This document shows positions 1 to 11,015 of a stretch of 64,000 nucleotides of DNA, piece after piece. Made by a program: the position numbers and the translations under genes. Positions within the stretch are counted from its first letter, which is position 1. Every line of letters begins with the position of its first letter. The DNA comes from Diaporthe sp. PMI_573. Lineage: Eukaryota > Ascomycota > Sordariomycetes > Diaporthales > Diaporthaceae. Location of the stretch: contig JAJTUP010000002.1 of the NCBI GenBank assembly GCA_021399435.1, positions 3,756,139-3,820,138 on the forward strand, in the 5' to 3' direction. The notes under the pieces are model-generated. The model saw nothing but the letters and a program-made list of their open reading frames with translations. It was not told the DNA's origin and searched no databases.

Positions 1-1860
1 ACGGCTATATGGAGCCTATTATCTACTATATGCTGGGCTGGGATCTTACTCGTGACTTGCAATTATTACGAGGCTAAAAGCCAGGGACGTCTTAATGTCC
101 CCTGTACGGGGTTCTTTTGGCGCACTATGGGGTGCCCGTGTGCCCATAAGACAGCCGCAATACTATGGGACGGCGGTGCATTTTACCTTACCGACTTCTA
201 TTGACACTGGTACTGGTCGGATGCGCCTACGCAATAACTAGTACTGTCCCCATACCGTCCATGGCGGTGTATTCCTGAGCCACTACTATACCCCCGAGCG
301 CTCCCACTACTAGGTGAAAGCCTAGTATCAACTGTTGACGAGGGTAACACCAGCCCTAATCTAGAGGCTACATGAGAACCATATTTTGCCCCCCCTTCGT
401 TAACTAACCTACTGTAAGAGATGGGTGTTCTTGCCGATCTGCCCACTGGCAATGTTGCTCTTGGTAGCGAACCTCCTATTGTGTCCTATATTCCCCAGCC
501 GGGGCCCATTATTGCAATACATATTCCGAATTCTAGTACCGACAGGCATGATATAGAACAGCACAGCAATCCTATGCTAGGGGTGGAGGGCGTAGCTTCC
601 GACATAGTGGGTACGTTCCTATTACCTAAGAGGAAAAGGGCTGAGTAGGGCAAGAATGGGTCTAAGAGGGTGAAGGCAAACTACCATGCCCATGGATCTG
701 ACGTACTATCTGCCTTAACCGGGCGGATACTAAGCCGGAATGAGGCCGCGAAGAAGAGGAGGGCGACCTTGCAAAGGAGATGTGGATAATGCCGCCAGCC
801 CGGGTATACACGCAAGTATTCCCTGTGTCTGGGCATACCGCCAGTTGAGATTGTGCGGGTACTGACAAATTTGCCTGTAGCTAAGGATTAGGACCTGGAG
901 TCTGCTAACGTTGAAGGTAGGGTAGAATTAGAACAGGGAGCCATATACAACCTACTGGGCGTAATAGTGGCGGGCTGTGTGATACCAATATGTGTCTCCC
1001 TCTATTGCTTAACAAACCATATACCGGAGCCCCCTGGGCAGCTGTATATACTGTCAGCTGCTAATAGCTCCGAGCGTTCTCCGCTTCCTATTATTAGATC
1101 CGATACCCCTAGGCCCCAGACCCCGCCCCTTGACCTTACGCCACTTAGAGACAGTCTAGCCCAGGCCTTTCCCAACTGGAAGATGCACAGAAACCGTATT
1201 GAAGTGGCCATTGCCGACTATAAGCGGGACCAAGACCAGTGGTATGTTGAGCAGGGTATATGCCATTGACTCAGTAATGCAGCGTATAGGAAGAGGCGGG
1301 GGCTTTACAAATGGACCCTGACCGCACGGGGCATGTTTATTGCAGACTTTAAGAAGCTGGAGTAGCTGCCTACACGCAGGAGGGATCTGGTTACTGGTGA
1401 GATTGTGGACCACGGGCCGGTTGATTGGACACTAGAGGAGAAGCGTATATGGCTTGACCGTGTCGTATAGTCGACTGATGCTGACGACGATGAGTTTTTT
1501 AGGGGGCTAGAGCGTTTTGGGTTCGTACCATTGTCGAACAGGGACCGAGCTTAGAAGCGAAAATGGGGGGGAGGCCCTAATGACGACGAGATGCTTTATC
1601 GTGTGGCGACAGCATGCGAGGCATACGATCGTACAGCATTTATCACAGACTTTGATGATTGGACTTCTGAGGTGATAGAGGTCCAGCTTGGTGCGGATAG
1701 GGACAAGCTGCTTTATAAGACCGTTCACTTTGATATAGGCTGCTGGAGATATTTTGTTAGGGAAGGAGTATTTCCTAATGTGCCAAAGGTTTAGTACGAG
1801 GCGGAGGACTTTATATAAGACTATATTATAGTTGCAGGTAACAGTTAAGCCACAACTTGG
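1..1860 (+). pseudogene. Mutator-like transposase relic, C-terminal part (tentative)
   Basis: One reading frame (starting at base 1) stays protein-like to about 1.8 kb but is cut by roughly a dozen stops, mostly TAG, so this is a dead gene. Bases 90-220 encode a Cys-rich stretch with a CPCAH core followed by a Leu-Thr-Asp-Phe and His-Trp-Tyr-Trp segment, the layout of a SWIM-type zinc finger at the end of fungal Mutator-like (MULE) transposases. Bases 770-830 encode a CX2C...GYTRK...C pattern like the zinc knuckle that often follows. The remainder (1000-1800), Trp- and Asp-rich, I do not recognise. The catalytic DDE region would lie upstream of the window. It converges on the helicase pseudogene. 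It could instead be another Zn-knuckle transposon protein. The coding frame is seen; the family is inferred from motif layout only. Confidence 0.45.
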
Positions 1861-2064
1861 AGCATCTTATTAGTATTATATAAGGGCATTAATTTTTACA
1901 TGCATAATATTTACGGGAAGGCATATTAGCGTAATAACAAACCACTGGTCTCTTGTATTCAGGTATCTAGGCATCCTATTCCTATTATTCCAAGGGACTA
2001 ATCTAATGTTATATCTGCGCAACTTATTAAAATTGTATCTAGTTAGGTATTTGCAAAGGCCAAG

Positions 2065-2128
2065 TTGGCACTAAATGGTGCGAATTGTGGAAAGATTGCC
2101 GTACATAGTTTGTACCAAATGGTGCCAA
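2065..2128. repeat. Two copies of the 20-bp palindrome, 3' of the helicase
   Basis: Copies at 2065-2084 and 2109-2128 match TTGGCACCAAATGGTGCCAA with one to three changes each. They lie just beyond the in-frame TAA at 2148-2150 that appears to end the helicase, so they are either in the 3' UTR or in a last intron whose donor has decayed. A CTAAC-like branch signal lies further downstream on the minus strand, which leaves the intron reading open. The same palindrome fills the three clear introns of this gene. Confidence 0.8.
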
Positions 2129-3159
2129 CTTGGCAACAAGTATATAGTTAAACCTTTTGGCGGTTGGACGGGCCCTTGCCGCCAGACTGATCCGTGGGGT
2201 TTTCCTTGCGCTTCCGCTTGCTCGTCTTGGATGCTGGCGACTTTTGGCCGTTGGCTTGCGACTTGGGCTTGCGTTCCTTCAGGGTGGGGGAGCTAGGGGC
2301 TTCAGAATCTTCGCCATCAGTGTTACCTGGAGGTGGAGATGGCGACTTATAAGCGGGAGCGGCGTTCTTAAACGGGGTGGCAGTACCAAACTCTGTCTCT
2401 GGCGCAAACGTCTGTGCTTGCTCGGCTATGTCGGGCTGCCTCGCTCTGCTGCACGTGGCCTACAGCTTATCCCAGGCCAGCTTGTCCGGCAGGGGCTTGT
2501 CCTTGTAGTTGTCAAGGTAGGCCAGGGGCAGTGCGATCTTTAGCTCGTTGGCCGAGAGCAGGATTTCCTCGTAGTGCTCTGGGAGATCATTTGGGTTAAC
2601 AGCTAGTAGTAGGCGAGCAAACCGCGAGTAGAACTTGGCAAAATCTCGTGTCGATTGCGAGTTGAAGTCTTGGATCTCACTTGGGTGGGCATACTCCTAC
2701 ACTATACGGTTAAAAGGCTGACTTAACAGCAGGCAGAGCACCTTATAGGACAGGAGCTTCCGTACAAAAGGGTTGTTTAGGTGCTTGGGGAACCGGATGG
2801 AAGCGCCGAGTGACTGAACCTCTTTGATGGAAGCACGGTGCTCGAGAAAGTTGTAGACAGTGTCCTTGAGGCTGACGATAACCCAGGTGACTGGCTTGCC
2901 CTGCCTAATGCGGACAAGCCGGCCGACGCATTGTCTAACGCTGCTATAGCTCCAAGGCATCTGAACCAGGATTTTGAAGTGGCATTGGTGGTGGAGGTTG
3001 AGGCTAGTAGCGCCTACTATGGTGTTTAATAGCAGCATGTTAACGTTGGAATTGGGATCGTTGAAATCGGCAAACATGCTAGCCTTCTCAGCGGCAGTCA
3101 TCCCGGCGCGCACAGATAAGACGTTGAGAGAAGCCTTCTTCATTATAGCGTACAGCAGC

Positions 3160-3306
3160 CTGGGTCATAGTGGTTAGCTTGGTTAGGGAACGAGTTGGCA
3201 CCAAATGGTGCGAAACTTGGGGTAGGGTACTTGGCACCAAATGGTGCCAAGTTGGGGGGGGGGGGGTAGTTGGCACCGATTGGTGCCAACTCTATACCGT
3301 ACTTAC
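3160..3306 (-). other. Helicase intron 3 with three palindrome copies
   Basis: This 147-bp intron has a GTAAGT donor at 3306-3301 and an acceptor ending CCCAG at 3160, with a GCTAAC branch point just upstream. It joins the exons in phase 2 and restores the helicase frame into the conserved C-terminal domain. Palindrome copies sit at 3195-3214, 3231-3250 and 3270-3289; a run of about a dozen G lies between the second and third. Apart from these and the splice signals the intron holds almost nothing else. Confidence 0.88.
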
Positions 3307-5012
3307 AATTGCAGCCAAGGCGTGCTCACTATGACCAGTGTCCTGTTGCCTTCCTTGGCTTGTTGACAACACAATTGGACTACGTGGGTGTTGATGGGCG
3401 AGCGGGCAAGCACGCGGCTGAGCACTGTCTTGCGCTCGACAGGGATAAAATCGTAGAGATTATTACCAAGTCTAAGAAGTTGCAAGTATGTTAGGCCGTA
3501 GTTGCCGATAGCTTGCATGATGGCCTCGGTGTGGGCGGAGCCAAAAGTTAGTACCCTAGCGACGGTGTGCGACGAATCCTTTGTCTTTTTGCGAGCCTTC
3601 TTCTTGCCGGCCTCCTTGCGGGCACCGCCAGCAAACTCGCCCAGATTAATAAGATCGTCCAGAAGGACGTTATCCGGAATCTGACTAACCTGGTCCTCCT
3701 TAATTATGGCTATTAGGCTGAGCCAATCTGCGGCGCCAACATTTAGGACCCGGAGCAGACCGCCGTTGAGGGCGGCCTTGTTGTCGTTTGAACCGCCGCC
3801 ATCCTTAGCCGCATCGACAGGACCAACGTGAGGGACATTGACACTCAAATCTTGGGGGCCGGTGGCTTCTGCACTGGTAGCCAAGTCCTTGAAGTGATCG
3901 TTTATAAACTTGTCGACAACGGGCTTCAGTTCGACATGGCCCAACGAGTGCGTCTTGATGTGGTGAGCGGGAATGCCATCTTGGGGGCTGACGTACCACG
4001 GGGTCCCGTCGGCATGGTCGGGCAACTGCAGGATGGTGTCCATACCCCGGCGCATGCCTATGCAGCGGAGCATGCCCTTGACCACAAGCCGTCCGCGACC
4101 GCTCTCATCCTCCTTGGTGTTGTGGGACTGCGCGTTTGGGGACAGGGACCACCATTTCCACTTGTGCACTGTGTATGCCTCCGTAAGATTGCGCTTCCGC
4201 TCATCAGGCATATCATCCGAAAGGCACTTGAGGAATCCATCATCGCTAAGTGTAAGGTCGGGTTGATCAGGAAATTGCTGCGGCAGGCCCATGTTCTCCT
4301 AGAACAGGCTGCTCAGCCCGTGATAATCTGATAGCTGATTGATGGCTGGAGTGGCAGACACGAGGACTAAACTGGGTGATGGCATAAATCTGGAAACACG
4401 CTTTGAACCCATCTCGATTATTAGCCGCAGCATCTGCGAGAAGCCAGTTCGGGAGTTCCGGACAAGCTGGCACTTATTGGCGATAATGTGGTTGAAGTAG
4501 AAACCCTTGGGGAATCTTGCAAGTTTGTACTTCGCGATGAACATCGGTATCATCTCCCTCACATTGCTAGCGTTAGTCGTGTAGGTGGTTTTGCTGCCAT
4601 CCTTGATGTATTCCGCAATGAGCGCTTTACGGACAGATTTCGGGACGCCCTGCGCTTCGGCCTTTCTCTCGTTGTATTTGAATTCATCGAGTTCTTCCTC
4701 CTCGAACTCCGACTGGCCGTCGTCCTTAGACTCCGACTGACCGCTCTCAGGCTGCACAGTCGTAGGGAACGCTGACTTCATAGCCTGTTTCCCCTTGGCC
4801 CGGGCGGAGAGGGAGCCTTCGGCTGTAGCCTTGCGGAAGATTTCCATTTGGCGGGCAGAGAGCTTGAGGTTAAAGTTGTGGGTATCATACTCCTAGGGGC
4901 CAAAATCATACAGGCGGTCCTTCTTGGTTTTGACAAAGGTCACTGCCCAGTCCTTCTGGAGCAGACGGGCAGCTGCGGTGGAGTAGGAGCAGATCCAACC
5001 CTTGCGCGCGTT

Positions 5013-5195
5013 CTTGTTGGTTAGGTGGTTAGCTGATGTTCGAGATGATAAGGGCTTGGCACCAATGGGTGCGAAGTGGGGGAAGGGGTGGGTGAGCTAG
5101 TTGGTACCAATGGGTGCGAAATGGGTAAAGTTCGCACCCATTGGTGCCAACTGCGATCCAGAGGACAACCCATGGCTGGCGTGGAAATTACTTAC
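5013..5195 (-). other. Helicase intron 2 with three palindrome copies
   Basis: This 183-bp intron has a GTAAGT donor at 5195-5190 and an acceptor AACAAG ending at 5013 after CTAAC branch sequences, in phase 0. Palindrome copies lie at 5056-5075, 5101-5120 and 5131-5150. All three carry the variant TTGGCACCAATGGGTGCGAA or its reverse complement, different from the variant that dominates intron 3. The third copy is inverted relative to the first two, so copies two and three can also pair with each other over 20 bp. Confidence 0.88.
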
Positions 5196-5596
5196 CACTG
5201 ATGTATTCTTCTGCGCCACAGCTGCCTCCATCTCGCTTATGAGCTGCTCATTTGTCATTACGCACTGCTGGAGGGCGGGATTGTGGCTGGTGTTGTTGTA
5301 CGATCCGTGGTAGACGCGGACCTCAAACGTGCCTGGCGGGAAATACTTGTTGATCTCGTTGAAGTGTTGCTTGACTACGCTGGCAGGGGCGAAGACCACC
5401 GTTGGCATTACCGGCGGCAGCCCATGCACAGTGGCATCGTCCTTTTCTCCCAGCTTTAGGTCAAGTTTGACAAGACGCTCACCTAAGGCAATCTCGCGCT
5501 GCATCATGAAGACCATCGTCTTGCCAGTGCCGACCTTGTTAGCTAGGAGAGCACCCCTTATAGCGCCTTTGGACATCTGGTTCAGAACGTGAACAT

Positions 5597-5716
5597 CTAT
5601 ACGGCACCAGAATCGTTAGCATGGAGTTGTACACGTAGGAGTTGGCCCCAAATGGTGCGAACTTATGCCCGGTAAGTTTGCACCATTTGGGGCCGATTTA
5701 TTCTGGGACAACTTAC
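5597..5716 (-). other. Helicase intron 1 with two palindrome copies
   Basis: This 120-bp intron has a GTAAGT donor at 5716-5711, a GCTAACG branch point and a TATAG acceptor ending at 5597. Joining its exons leads directly into the segment before the Walker A motif. The two palindrome copies (5642-5661 and 5678-5697) face each other and share a private variant with GGCCCC in place of GGCACC, suggesting one long hairpin and local homogenisation within this intron. Confidence 0.87.
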
Positions 5717-6796
5717 TGACCACCTGGCCAGGCTTCAGGCTATAGCCATTGGGACTCTTGGGAGTACCGTCGGCGTTATCCCTCCGATTGATACGCAGAT
5801 TAGTGTACTGATCATCACCCTCGGCCTCTGTATTCATACCCAATGCTTCGAGCGCCTTGACAAAGGTGGTTTCAATGGGCAGCCGCGCTGGTATGAGAGC
5901 AAGCGTAGCGTGGCACTGCTTCAGGTTTTCCTGGTGCTCCTCCAGCGCCTTTCTGCCATCCTTAGATAGCGTGCCCTCCTTCAAGGCGCGGTTGAGGACT
6001 TCAGCGTCCCTCTCCATCTGCGCCATGTACTGTTCAATACACTATGCATCCGGCAACAGGGACCGGAAAGTCTCCAGAACGTTAACGCCGGCGTTGCTTG
6101 TGATTTGTGGTTTTTTGAATAAGCCCCGCGAATAGAGCTTATTGATCACTCCCAGCACGGTCTTGTGGTCAATGGGCGGCAGCTTCTCGAGGGGGTCCAG
6201 CTGTTGCGGGCGGTGGCTGCTGGTGGTCGTGCGGTTCTTGCTGTTAGCAGCAGACTTGGCGATAGAGTTGTACTTAGACACACGAAACATGTACGCCGTG
6301 CGGCGGAACAATTTTGCAGCAACCTCGTGAATGTCGTTTGGGTTCGGCAGATCCTTATCGGCCGCCTTAGCCTTCTCTTGCTTCTCCGCGTAGTCCCGAA
6401 TTCAGCACGCAGCCCAATTTTGGGCCTTGCCTTTCTTCCACAAACGCATCCAGGTTCCGCATCATTTCGCGCGCAGCACAAGAAGATGGCAGAGGCGGGA
6501 AGGCGTTCCTCCTCTATCTTTCCCACACTCGAGTCAAGAAGCATCTACGTTCTTTGGGATACTCGTCTGGTATACATATCTTGGGAGCTTCCAGCAGCAC
6601 AGTATCTCAAGCGATATGCAAGCCCTTCGTATTGAGGACTTTTGGAATGGCAACTCTCTGGTAAGCTCAGATATTCACGGATCAGCAACGGTGACGAGAA
6701 CAGTTCCAGCTATCAAGACAGACTGGTTTGATTCCTGACCGCCCACGCGCGGGATTTTAGCATAACAAACCGAAATCTGAACGAACGAGCGCTAGG

Positions 6797-9000
6797 GTGA
6801 CCATCTCGCGTCTGCCTGTTGAAATCATTTGGTTAAGTTTGGTCAAGACAACAGCGCCGAAAACAGACCAACTTGTGAAGCCCTCTTCGTGTTTCGTCTT
6901 TGTAGTAGAGGTGCGTGATAAGGAATATCGACGACTGGCATCGGTCCTCCAGGATGTTATAGTGGCGCAATCCGGAGTCCCCGTTCTGACGACTGTTTGG
7001 CCAGGCTTGCACGCCTCATCCTTCCAGCCGGTTCCAGACAGCAGCATGGGACCTCATAAGCGCAAACGCAAGCCCGAAGCAGGAATACCCCTTCAAGAGC
7101 AGATTCTCAGAGGCCTGCGATTCTTGTACATCCAGGGAGATCGCAAAGGCCTGCGGAGGCTTCGCATGGAGCAAGCAGAGAAGTACAGTGCCCAAGTTAG
7201 CTCTGTGCTTGCAAATGCAACGCACGTCATCGTCGATGACGGCCTGACCTTTGAGCACATTAAGGACATAGTGGCCTCGGTGATTAAACAAGGCCAGCCG
7301 CCCTGGGTAGTCTGAGAACACTGGCCTCTGGACAGCATTGTAGAGAAGCGATACCTCCCGACTACGTTGTTATGGTATCGAGTCATCCTGGATTCGTTGA
7401 TATCCTCCGCACTTACTGCCCAGAAATCCCTAAAAGACCTGTTAGAGGTCAAGGCCGCACGAAAAGGCCCAAAGAGACAGGGGAAAGATCCGCATATTAC
7501 GCCTTCTTCAAGTGAGAAATCCTCAGTACCTTATAACGTGAGCCATTTCGAGGTCGGGATAGGGACAAATGCGGCACGTATTACTATTCCATCCTCACAG
7601 CCCTTTTCTGCGGATATAGTGTCTTGTGCTGGCCCTACAAGCAACCGCCTAACCTATTATAACTATAGAGACGAGCTGTTACAACTGATTAAGCACGTAT
7701 AGAAGAATTACAAGGACCTCTCCTTACTAGCATGCGATAAAGACGAAGATAGCAGCAGGGACAGTAATAGTAAGCCTGAAGGAGAGAAGCTACCGAAGCG
7801 TGTTAAAAAGTCCTAGGTATTAAAGCCTAGACTTGAGGGCAACTTTGCTTATAGCAAAGGTAGTACGATAGACGAGTCAGGGGGCCCAAATGCGAGGACC
7901 ATCGCAATCATGTGACTACTACGATAGGACAAACAACTAGTAGCGTTTAATGTTATACCGCAGAGCTATAAAAACCCTTTTCCTGTAGACTAAAAAGATA
8001 ACGACGGTAAAGTAAGTACAACTCCTTTCTTTTATCGGAGATAGTATCGCTAGCAAGATCGAGGAGATCTTCAAGACCGACTCCCTTTAACGCCTAAAGC
8101 ATGTATAAAACGATGCAAAAAACCAAGTACTCCAGCTTTTCCTTGGGATTTATAGTGTTGGCCTTTCTACGGCCAGCCAGTAGATGGCAAAGGGCTTCCG
8201 GAGCCTCAACGATTTGCTGCGGCATATCTCACTGACCCCGAATTAGCGCATTGGCGTCGAACACTATCGAGACCTCAACACACATATCTCGTGCTTGGAA
8301 GTCAAGGCCCTTGGCGACTACGTAAAGGACAAAGCGGCCAGGATCGACAAGGAGGTCAACCTCCTCATCTATGGCAGCTACCGCAGGGGCGCGGATAGCA
8401 GCGGCGACGTTAACTTCATCATTACTAAGGCAGGAACCAGGTTGAGCAAGGAGCTAATCCCATTCCTGGATAAGCTGGTTGGGAATCTAACCGAGAAGGG
8501 ATTCCTCACGGCCGCGCTGGCCTCACATAACCAACAGAGCCCCAGGAACAGGGACAACAAGGGCTCCAAGTGGCATAGCTGCTGTGTCCTCCCACGTAGT
8601 GCCGGCTCCGAGAACAGCGAGGACAGATACAGGCCTTAGAGATGTATTAATTTCCTTCTCGTATAAGTATAAACTCGCTCTTTCTGTATTAAAGCATGCA
8701 AACTATCTTATAAGGCTCTATAAATTAGAACTAATATATCGCACGCCGCAAACCGAGTATAGTGCCGCGCTGATTTACTTTACGGGCAATACGGGCAATG
8801 ATTTCTTCAACCGGAGCCTCTGTTTGTTGGCCTTAAAAAAGAAGATGAGGCTGAACCAATGTGGGCTGTATAAGAACGTGGTTAGGGGTTATAAAAGACA
8901 GAAGATGTCTGAGGGGGAGCTGGTTGAAGGCAAGAGTGAGAGAAGGATCTTTGAGCTTCTTGGAGTCCAGTGGAGGGAGCCTCATGAGCGGTAGTGTTGA
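6797..9000 (+). pseudogene. Family X DNA polymerase (Pol lambda/Pol4-like) pseudogene
   Basis: The order is an NLS-like stretch KRKRKP after the ATG at 7046, a BRCT-like segment (THVIVDDGLTFEHIKDIV, about 7230-7280), a helix-hairpin-helix region (about 8130-8230), the nucleotidyl-transferase core YGSYRRGADSSGDVNFIITK (about 8370-8430), and a polymerase X tail with YFTGN, FNRS and WREPHER (8770-8990). Such enzymes fill gaps in base-excision and end-joining repair. It is inactive: GDVD reads GDVN at 8412, and the W-R-R-I-D-F-L-L-V motif reads stop-R-C-I-N-F-L-L-V at 8637, so two catalytic aspartates have become Asn. Further stops are TGA 7313, TAG 8181 (expected Trp) and several TAA/TAG. A decayed intron starts near 8661 (GTATAAGT). 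The last codons are TAG-TGT-TGA, as if the protein ended Trp-Cys. The true start is uncertain between 6797 and 7046. Confidence 0.85.
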
Positions 9001-9169
9001 GGCTGAGTAGCTCCGGCGATTTAGGATTATGTTCCACGCGTTGGATACGCAGGGAGGGCAGGCGGTAACTTGGTGATCCTTCTGTCAGTCATTCGCGCAG
9101 GGTCAGGATTAATGTATAGAACATTAGGTTAATAGCTAACTAGATAAGGCTGGGAGGAGGTCAGCACGG

Positions 9170-9231
9170 CGAGACGCAGGGGCGAGACGCAGGGGCGAGA
9201 CGCAGGGGCGAGACGCAGGGGCGAGACGCCA
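9170..9231. repeat. GC-rich 13-bp minisatellite, about five units
   Basis: The unit GCGAGACGCAGGG recurs about five times head to tail; the first interval is 12 bp and the rest 13 bp, with the last unit partial. The copies are otherwise identical, so the array is young compared with the decayed polymerase gene just upstream. No coding role is visible. Confidence 0.9.
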
Positions 9232-10129
9232 GCACAAGATCAGCCGACACATCAGAGCTGCTCATTCCAGTTTGCTTTTATTGCCTTCCGTTTCAAAGAA
9301 TTATTAGGATCGTCGACTAATCCGGTTTTATCCAGCCGCAGAAAGGATTGCTTAACTGGCTTGTTATGTTTAATTTTTCTTTTTTTGCATTATGTCTGAT
9401 TTCTTATCCTGTTCCATTATCTATACTTTCATGTTGGCTTGCCGTTATTTCATAGCAGCAGAGCGAATAAAATTTCTTTGCTGTCTTGAGGTATTATGTG
9501 AATCCTGTATAATCGTTGGACTTCCAGTATTTGCCTGAAAGCTGTGTTTAAGCCCTAATATCCACATTCTACAAATTCAATTTCGCATTGCACTATGAAA
9601 CCGGCAAGAAGAATTGTCTTAATGCACCCCATTACGAGAACAACTGCTCTTACATATCTCGCGTGCTCTTTAAAAAAGATGCCCCTATTTCTGAGAGAGA
9701 GAAGAGGACCCCTCGCTACGCATTAGCGGCACAGCACTGAACCGCGCGTCACTCCGCCCACATTCTGGGACAATCTCTCTCGTATTCCTCTTGTGAAGCG
9801 AGCGCTCTGAGAACTTGACCGGCGTATTGATTCAGGCCGGCCACAAGAACAAGAAGACCTGAAGACCTTGAGTCCACCAGGCAATACCCGGCTGCATGAT
9901 ACTGAAATCCCCTATCGAGGTATCAACAGTTTCTCACGTGCGGGCGGCCCTAACTTGAGTGATCTATGAAGGGGTGTTTTCACACAATAACGCGAAGATC
10001 AAGTACTAGAACACACAGATCGGTACGCTAATGATAGAGTGACAGAACTAGCAAGCCGTGTTCGGGAAGTAAAAAGCCATGGAAAACTTTCACCTAAGGA
10101 ACTGACTACCGAACCTTAATCAGGCCGGA
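9232..10129. other. Intergenic, no gene seen
   Basis: No protein-like frame, RNA gene or repeat stands out. The composition is mixed, with a T-rich patch around 9360-9420. The right edge holds the 3' end of the minus-strand secreted-protein gene. Confidence 0.5.
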
Positions 10130-11015
10130 TCATCCAAAGGCCATCAACGCGATGGCGACAAACCCTGGCCACCACATTAGAGCCCTGTGATTGAGGCCCA
10201 CAGCAGTATTTGGTGATTGCTTGCCGCCACTGGCAGTCGTGCCATTGGGCAGGGTTCCGTTGATGAGGATGGTTTCGGTACCGTTGATGTCACCAAGGCA
10301 CACTATGCTGTGATTCAGGGAGCCGTAGCTACCGTTGCCGATGATGCTGTCGATGTAGGCCCGATCGCCGTTGTCGTCACATCCACATACCTGGTACGGA
10401 GCACAACCGTACAGCACGGGCCTGGTCTCTTGGCGATCTGACGTCTGATTGTGGTAATACCACGGTTGCTTGTGTGGATATAGATACGGTAGCAGATACT
10501 ATATGCCCGGCCAGAATGCGATCTCCTCGACCCCACCAGCCAGTACGAAGGGCATGATACTACCAGTTGATGACGAGCCTGCTCGGTAGGGGGTGGTCGT
10601 ACTGCCGCTGTAGAAGCGCCCATTACCGTATGTAGGCCCAACGCCGGAGCCGGTTGTTGTTCGGCCACCAGCTGACGAAGACGAAGAGGCTGCACCCCGG
10701 CTGTTAAATTCGATTTCAGTATACTTCTGTTACTGACGGCCTTCTGCGTGCTCTGTCAAGGGACCTCTGCTAGGGTTGTCTCACTTACCCTGATGACCCG
10801 CTCGAGCCTGATTTGGAGGACGACCTACCTCCTCCCCGACCACCTGAGCCGTGGCCTTTGCGCTTGCATAGATTAAGATTGCGAGATTTGTTTTCTTCAC
10901 ACTGCTTTTGAGTAGTGATGTTGTGTGCTGGTGTGAAGTCGGTTGTCTGCGAGACAATGGCTGTGGTTGTAGTCTGCAGGGCTGCACCGACGGCCATGAT
11001 GAGACAGAGCTTCAT
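10130..11015 (-). pseudogene. Small secreted membrane-anchored fungal protein, one in-frame stop
   Basis: Two exons (11015-10789 and 10700-10130) are joined in phase 2 by an 87-bp intron with a GTAAGTG donor and a TTAACAG acceptor. The protein begins with a clean signal peptide (MKLCLIMAVGAALQ), continues with a Ser/Gly-rich linker, a short hydrophobic segment, a Tyr/Pro-rich patch and a C-terminal domain containing CGCDDNG and the N-glycosylation-rich stretch ILINGTLPNGTTASGG, and ends in a hydrophobic tail typical of GPI or membrane anchoring. I recognise this as a conserved fungal family without known function. One TAG (10499-10501) interrupts the hydrophobic segment where a Trp would fit (FWPGI-stop-YLLPYLYP). 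Otherwise it is well preserved, so it may be recently broken, read through or edited. Strand, exons and frame are seen; the surface location is inferred. Confidence 0.75.

Larger units (their letters stand above)
2148..6465 (-). pseudogene. SNF2-family helicase/ATPase pseudogene with three introns
   Basis: Four exons (about 6465-5717, 5596-5196, 5012-3307, 3159-2148) join in frame across canonical splice sites into a protein of about 1,290 codons. Motif I reads LLANKVGTGKT (about 5540-5510), motif III VLVSATP (about 4360-4340), and motifs V and VI are GATSLNLHHQC and QCVGRLVRIRQGK (about 3010-2890), the order and spacing of an SNF2/Swi2 ATPase. The C-terminus is Lys/Arg-rich and NLS-like. It is dead: five in-frame TAG codons (6042, 4893, 4299, 2697, 2460), an apparent 1-nt frameshift near 6400, and a motif II that reads ANKCQ where ADECQ is expected (4473-4478), two G-to-A changes removing both catalytic acids. 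Three TAGs precede GAG and could have been TGG or CAG. It may have acted in chromatin remodelling or repair; the neighbouring polymerase X relic is divergent. The start near 6465 (two ATGs) is tentative. Confidence 0.85.

Noticed and set aside
3256..3267. Poly-G run as a structural or G-quadruplex signal
   Set aside because: It lies in an intron between palindromes and is a single run; polymerase slippage is enough to explain it.
9170..9231. Regulatory array or origin
   Set aside because: A short identical GC-rich minisatellite next to a dead gene; nothing supports a function.
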